From the NCBI GenBank assembly GCA_026989475.1, contig JALSJG010000180.1, positions 1-8,683 of the forward strand: a DNA stretch of 8,683 nt. Reading direction: 5' to 3'. The DNA comes from Thermaceae bacterium (GTDB taxonomy: Bacteria > Deinococcota > Deinococci > Deinococcales > Marinithermaceae). The notes beneath the pieces were generated by a model, which was given only the letters and a program-made list of their open reading frames with translations, did not search any database and was not told the origin of the DNA. Positions 5,700-8,683 of the stretch are shown piece by piece; positions within the stretch are counted from its first letter, which is position 1, and each line of letters begins with the position of its first letter. A program made the position numbers and the translations under genes.

Positions 5700-5708
5700 C
5701 TTAAAGAC

Positions 5709-6230
5709 GTGCGCGTCCTCGCCGTCGACACCGCCACCCCCTACCTGGTCCTCGGCACGCCGGAGGCCGAGCTCGTCCTCCGGGCAGAACGCCGCCACAA
5801 CGAGCTGCTTGCCCTCGAGCTCACACGCTTTCTCGAGCGATCCGGGCTTGCCCTAAAGGAGCTTGAAGGGGTGGTCGCCGGCCAGGGACCGGGCTCCTAC
5901 ACCGGGCTCCGGGTGGGGCTTGCCTTCGCCCAGGGCCTCGCCCGCGCCCTCGGGGTGCCCTTCGCCGGGGTGGATACCCTTGCCGGGGTCGCCGCCCGGT
6001 TTGGGGGGCGGGTCGCGGTGGGCCTTTCCGCCCGGAACCGGCTCGTCTACGCCGCGCTCTACGATGGAGACACGCGGCTAGGGGGCCCGGAAAAGCTCAC
6101 CGCCGAAGCCTTTGCCGCGCTCGCGCCCTGCCGGATCCTCGACGCGCCGCCCTCCGGCCGCGCCCTGGCCCGGCTCGGGGCCCGGGCCCTCGCCCATGGT
6201 GCGCGCGGTTTTCAGGCCCACTACCTCTAA
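5709..6230 (+). CDS. tsaB: tRNA t6A biosynthesis protein TsaB (YeaZ), compact form
   Basis: TsaB is the non-catalytic scaffold that pairs with TsaD, and with TsaE, to make N6-threonylcarbamoyladenosine at A37 of ANN-decoding tRNAs in the cytoplasm. The ASKHA-fold start VRVLAVDTATPYLVL, the RRHNELLALEL block (28-38) and the diagnostic GQGPGSYTGLRVG (58-70) followed by GVDTLAGVA (87-95) identify it. At 173 residues it is shorter than the E. coli protein (about 231), the shortening being in the second lobe, while the end '...FQAHYL' still aligns with the family tail. The frame is open upstream to 5484, but that part lies in the ligase gene. The GTG at 5709 fits the family N-terminus. It heads a plus-strand series and ends 22 bp before the next gene. 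Confidence 0.93.
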   Translation: MRVLAVDTATPYLVLGTPEAELVLRAERRHNELLALELTRFLERSGLALKELEGVVAGQGPGSYTGLRVGLAFAQGLARALGVPFAGVDTLAGVAARFGGRVAVGLSARNRLVYAALYDGDTRLGGPEKLTAEAFAALAPCRILDAPPSGRALARLGARALAHGARGFQAHYL

Positions 6231-6234
6231 CTCC

Positions 6235-6243
6235 TGCTAAGAT
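6235..6243 (+). promoter_or_regulatory. Candidate extended -10 (TGCTAAGAT) for the 516-aa secreted protein gene
   Basis: TGC followed by TAAGAT fits the extended -10 form TGnTAnnnT, and the hexamer lies 9 bases before the ATG at 6253. No -35 is evident, as is usual with extended -10 promoters. It would give a leaderless transcript independent of tsaB, in keeping with the poor ribosome binding site before the ATG. Confidence 0.45.
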
Positions 6244-6252
6244 CGAGTTGCT

Positions 6253-7803
6253 ATGAAGAAACGGTTCCTAATCTTCGTGCTCATGCTCTTGCTCGCGCCC
6301 ACCTGGGCCGCGAGCCTACCCGCGATGGCGCCCAAGGGGGCCGTCTTTACCCTCTACCTCCGGAACCTGGCGGTAAAAAAGGCCTTCTTCGTGGACTTTC
6401 AGGCCGAGCTTGCCCGCCTCAAGCTCACCGCCGACGATCTCGTCACCCTCTTTGCCGGCGAGGAGCTGGACCGCAAGGCCCGGGAGGAGATCGCCCGTTT
6501 CCTCAAGTTTATGAGCCTGGACGCAATCGGCCAGGAGGGGCTTCTCGCCGTCTATCCCGACGGCAGCTTCCTTGCTCTGGCCCGGCCCTCGGCCAGTGCC
6601 GCCCCTGCCTTTTTCGAAGAGCTCAAGAAAAACCTCGGCAACACCGAGCCCTATCGCGGCTGGAATCTCAAACGCTTTGGCGAAGAAGGCGAGGAATATC
6701 GGCTCGTAGTCGGCTACCGCGACGGCACCGCCGTGGTCGCGGGATATCCCGCGGGTGGCACCCCCCTGGCCCTCGGCTTCTTCGAGGGCAACGTGGAAAG
6801 GGGCCTCGAGCTCGCCCTCGGGGGCGACCTGGTGTTTCAGTTCGATTTTCCGCCGCTCGCCGCGCTCGCCGAGCCCCTCTTTGCCGAGCAGAACGTCCCC
6901 GCGCGGCTTAAGGCTCTCATCCGCACCCCGAAGCGCCTCGCCAGCGCACTCACCATCGTCAAGGAAGGAATCGAAGCGCGTAGCGTGTTCGCTCTGGAAC
7001 CGGATGCAGATCCCGAGCTCGCCGGGCTCTTTTTGGAGGATTGCCGTCCCTGGCCTCTCGGAGATTTCCCTCAAGCCGACTCGGTGGCAAGCTACTGTTT
7101 CCCCTTGCCGAAGCTCGCCCGCTATCTCAGCGCGCTATTCGCCGACTTTGGCGTTGATTTCGAGCTCGACCTCGACGCCTTCGGCAATCGCCTGGCCCTA
7201 GCTACCCTCGCCGTACCCGGGCAAGACCCCGCGCTCGCCCTGCAAAAGCCGCTCGGGGACATGCTTCTCTACCTTGAGACCAAGGACGACCTCACCGCCG
7301 AAACCACCCTTACGACCTGGCTCCAAATGTTCGCGGCGGCCAGCACCCCTGAAGGTCAGGGGGGTTTCCAGGTCGAGCGCTACGAGGTGGGTCCCTACAG
7401 GGGCAAGCGAATCACCCTTGGAATCGGGCAACCGATCTTCCTCTTCAACCTCGGAGACCGGCTCGTCCTCGCCACCAGCGAGGAAGCCGCCAAGGCCCTC
7501 GCTCGACCCAAACTGGGCGAGGACCCCGCGTTTCAAAAGTGGGCCCCCCGCTTCCCCAAAGACGCGGTCATGCTGAGCTACGGCAACGCCGGTCCGGCGC
7601 TTAAGCTCGCGGGAGAACAGCTCGCGGCCACGACCCCGATGTTCGTCCAAAACCCCGAGGACCTCCAGGCAACGATGGAGTTCAGCAAGCGAATGGCCCA
7701 GTTCTTCGCCTTCCTCGGTGAACGGGTCGGGGTTGGGATCGGCTACACCCGGATCGAGGGCGAGAAGCGGGTGAGCTACGGGCTGACGGAGGTGCGCTGG
7801 TAA
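6253..7803 (+). CDS. Secreted protein of unknown function (possibly DUF3352-like)
   Basis: A 516-residue exported protein. MKKR and the hydrophobic run 5-16 followed by TWAAS form a classical signal peptide, with cleavage probably after Ala19 or Ala20. No other membrane segment is obvious, so the mature protein of about 497 residues should be periplasmic or surface-located. Repeated units of the type 'GDRLVLATSEEAAKAL' (401-416) and 'DGTAVVAGYPAGGTPLAL' (157-174), alternating with amphipathic helices, recall the DUF3352-type architecture, but I cannot confirm the family. There are only two cysteines (264 and 282). No catalytic motif is recognised. The gene follows tsaB by 22 bp and overlaps or abuts the VWA/BatA-like gene, so an envelope role together with that protein is a reasonable guess. 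The ribosome binding site of the next gene lies inside its last codons. Confidence 0.85.
   Translation: MKKRFLIFVLMLLLAPTWAASLPAMAPKGAVFTLYLRNLAVKKAFFVDFQAELARLKLTADDLVTLFAGEELDRKAREEIARFLKFMSLDAIGQEGLLAVYPDGSFLALARPSASAAPAFFEELKKNLGNTEPYRGWNLKRFGEEGEEYRLVVGYRDGTAVVAGYPAGGTPLALGFFEGNVERGLELALGGDLVFQFDFPPLAALAEPLFAEQNVPARLKALIRTPKRLASALTIVKEGIEARSVFALEPDADPELAGLFLEDCRPWPLGDFPQADSVASYCFPLPKLARYLSALFADFGVDFELDLDAFGNRLALATLAVPGQDPALALQKPLGDMLLYLETKDDLTAETTLTTWLQMFAAASTPEGQGGFQVERYEVGPYRGKRITLGIGQPIFLFNLGDRLVLATSEEAAKALARPKLGEDPAFQKWAPRFPKDAVMLSYGNAGPALKLAGEQLAATTPMFVQNPEDLQATMEFSKRMAQFFAFLGERVGVGIGYTRIEGEKRVSYGLTEVRW
7788..7794 (+). promoter_or_regulatory. Perfect Shine-Dalgarno (GGAGGTG) for the VWA/BatA-like gene
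   Basis: GGAGGTG lies in the last codons of the preceding gene. Its GGAGG core ends 7 bases before position 7800, the best spacing for initiation. It therefore points to 7800 as the start of the next gene, although the codon there is GTA. The next in-frame candidates are CTG at 7797 (4 bases from the core, tight) and TTG at 7833 (too far). Confidence 0.6.
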
Positions 7804-8683
7804 CGTTTACTAGCCCCTCTTGGCTTTGGCTTTTGGCGATCCTGCCGCCGCTTCTCTTCTGGCTCTCGCGTCGGCAGGCCCCCCGGCGGGTTCGGCTCGC
7901 CGGGGTCTTCCTCTGGCGCCGCGCCGGCGCCGCCCGGACCCGGCTGCGCCCGCGGGCCCTGCTTTTGCCGCTGGCGGGGGCGCTGGCGGTGCTCGCCCTC
8001 GCCGGTCCGCGGCTCCCAGCCCCGCCCCCCATCCTGGTGGTGGTGCTCGACGCCAGCGCCTCGATGGCCGCGGGAACGCGCTGGCAGGAGGCGATCGCAG
8101 AAGCGCAAAGGCTGCTACGGGAGGCGTCCCGGGCGGCGGCGGTGCGGGCCGGGCTCAGGCCCGAGATCCTCGGCCCCGGGACGGGAAGGGAAATCAGCGC
8201 CAGCCTAAAGCGCTGGCGCCCGGGGGACGCCGGGCTCGACGTGGCCGCCGCCCTCGCCGCCGCGGCCGAGGTCCTGCCCGGGGCGCCGGTGGTCTGGGTC
8301 GGAGACCGCGATCCCGGCCCCCCCGCCGCCTTCCACCCGGTGGGCGGCGGTGAGGAAAACGCCGGCATCACCCGCCTCACCGAGGACTTCCTAGCCGTCG
8401 CCCATAGCGGGGCAGGGCCCTCCATCCGTCAGGTACGGGTGGACGGCGAGATCCACGCACTCGCGCTTCCCGCCCGGGGCTTTCGCACCCTCCGGCTCCC
8501 CCCAAAGCGCCGGCACGAGGCCCGCCTCCTCGGGGAGGACGCCCTCGCGTTGGACGACGCCAGCACTTACCTCCGCGCCCGGCCCCGGGTCGTCCTGGAG
8601 GTCCGCCACCCGGCGCTTTTGCGGCTGCTCGGGCTCCTCGGGGCGCGGCCCGGGAATACCGGAGCGCTTGCAATCCGGATCGG
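7800..8683 (+). CDS. BatA-like membrane protein with double N-terminal anchor and VWA domain (partial, runs off window; no canonical start)
   Basis: The frame is open from 7722 to the window end and encodes about 294 residues from position 7800. The N-terminus reads (V)TFTSPSWLWLLAILPPLLF, matching the 'M-x-F-x-x-P-x-x-L' start of the BatA aerotolerance-regulator N-terminal domain. A second hydrophobic segment covers 53-69. A von Willebrand A domain begins near 78 with the metal site D84-A-S86-A-S88-M, and GDAGLDVAAAL (142-152) may supply the remaining site. A later segment 'LLGEDALALDDASTYL' (243-258) resembles the extracytoplasmic beta domain of double-TM VWA proteins. Such proteins usually act with MoxR ATPases and DUF58 proteins, which may follow downstream. 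The expected start position holds GTA, and no ATG, GTG or TTG exists in frame between the upstream stop at 7719 and TTG 7833, which would remove the first membrane anchor's conserved start. Confidence 0.75.

Noticed and set aside
5484..5708. 75-codon N-terminal extension of TsaB
   Set aside because: It lies antisense within the ligase gene and has no TsaB similarity; the ASKHA start is at GTG 5709.
7833..7835. TTG 7833 as start of the VWA/BatA-like gene
   Set aside because: It would remove the conserved FTSP-W-L start and half of the first membrane segment, and it lies about 40 bases from the only Shine-Dalgarno. Kept only as a fallback.
7820..8353. 177-codon plus-strand frame and several minus-strand frames in the last 900 bases
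   Set aside because: They are Arg/Pro/Gly/Ala-rich shadows of the VWA/BatA-like gene, which is the only frame here with membrane segments and a DxSxS motif.
1..8683. CRISPR arrays, tRNA/rRNA genes, insertion sequences, phage or toxin-antitoxin genes
   Set aside because: Looked for and not seen: no regularly spaced repeats, no tRNA-like cloverleaf in the short intergenic gaps, no transposase or integrase motifs.

Overview
The window is GC-rich, densely packed bacterial chromosome, most likely from a thermophile of the Thermus-Deinococcus phylum (Thermaceae-like). That placement is an inference from protein style, the Leu-Glu-rich coding, an archaeal-type thermophilic ATP-dependent DNA ligase, and several gene heads where a -10-like hexamer lies only 8-9 bases before the start codon, a layout typical of leaderless mRNAs in that phylum. 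No database search was possible.

Layout. Minus strand, 2634 down to 1: a promoter and short hairpin leader, ribosomal protein bL31 (rpmE), a strong intrinsic terminator, thymidine kinase (tdk), tRNA dimethylallyltransferase (miaA, starting on a GTGA overlap with tdk), a metal-type ABC transporter ATPase, and the first 11 codons of its permease, cut by the window edge. Divergent from rpmE is an unrecognised small lipoprotein (2686-3231, +) closed by a very strong hairpin terminator. Convergent with it is a minus-strand pair: an archaeal-type ATP-dependent DNA ligase (5683-3968) followed after 32 bp by a membrane-anchored DsbA-like thioredoxin (3935-3288). Divergent from the ligase, across only 25 bp, a plus-strand series runs to the window end: compact TsaB (tRNA t6A synthesis), a secreted protein of unknown function (516 aa), and the N-terminal 294 residues of a BatA-like double-membrane-anchor/VWA protein that continues past the window. 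This last gene has no canonical start codon where its family and a perfect Shine-Dalgarno put the start.

How they fit together. Two genes modify the anticodon loop of tRNAs (miaA at A37, tsaB for t6A37). rpmE, tdk and the ABC transporter share a zinc theme: the bL31 and Tdk sequences have cysteine zinc sites and the ABC pair looks like a zinc/manganese importer. The lipoprotein, DsbA-like protein, secreted 516-aa protein and VWA protein are all cell-envelope proteins. No RNA genes, CRISPR arrays, insertion sequences or phage genes were seen, and no gene-free stretch exceeds about 130 bp. The points most worth a second look are the missing start codon of the VWA gene, the archaeal-type ligase, the terminator directly in front of tdk, the rpmE leader hairpin, and the unrecognised lipoprotein with a palindrome at its promoter.
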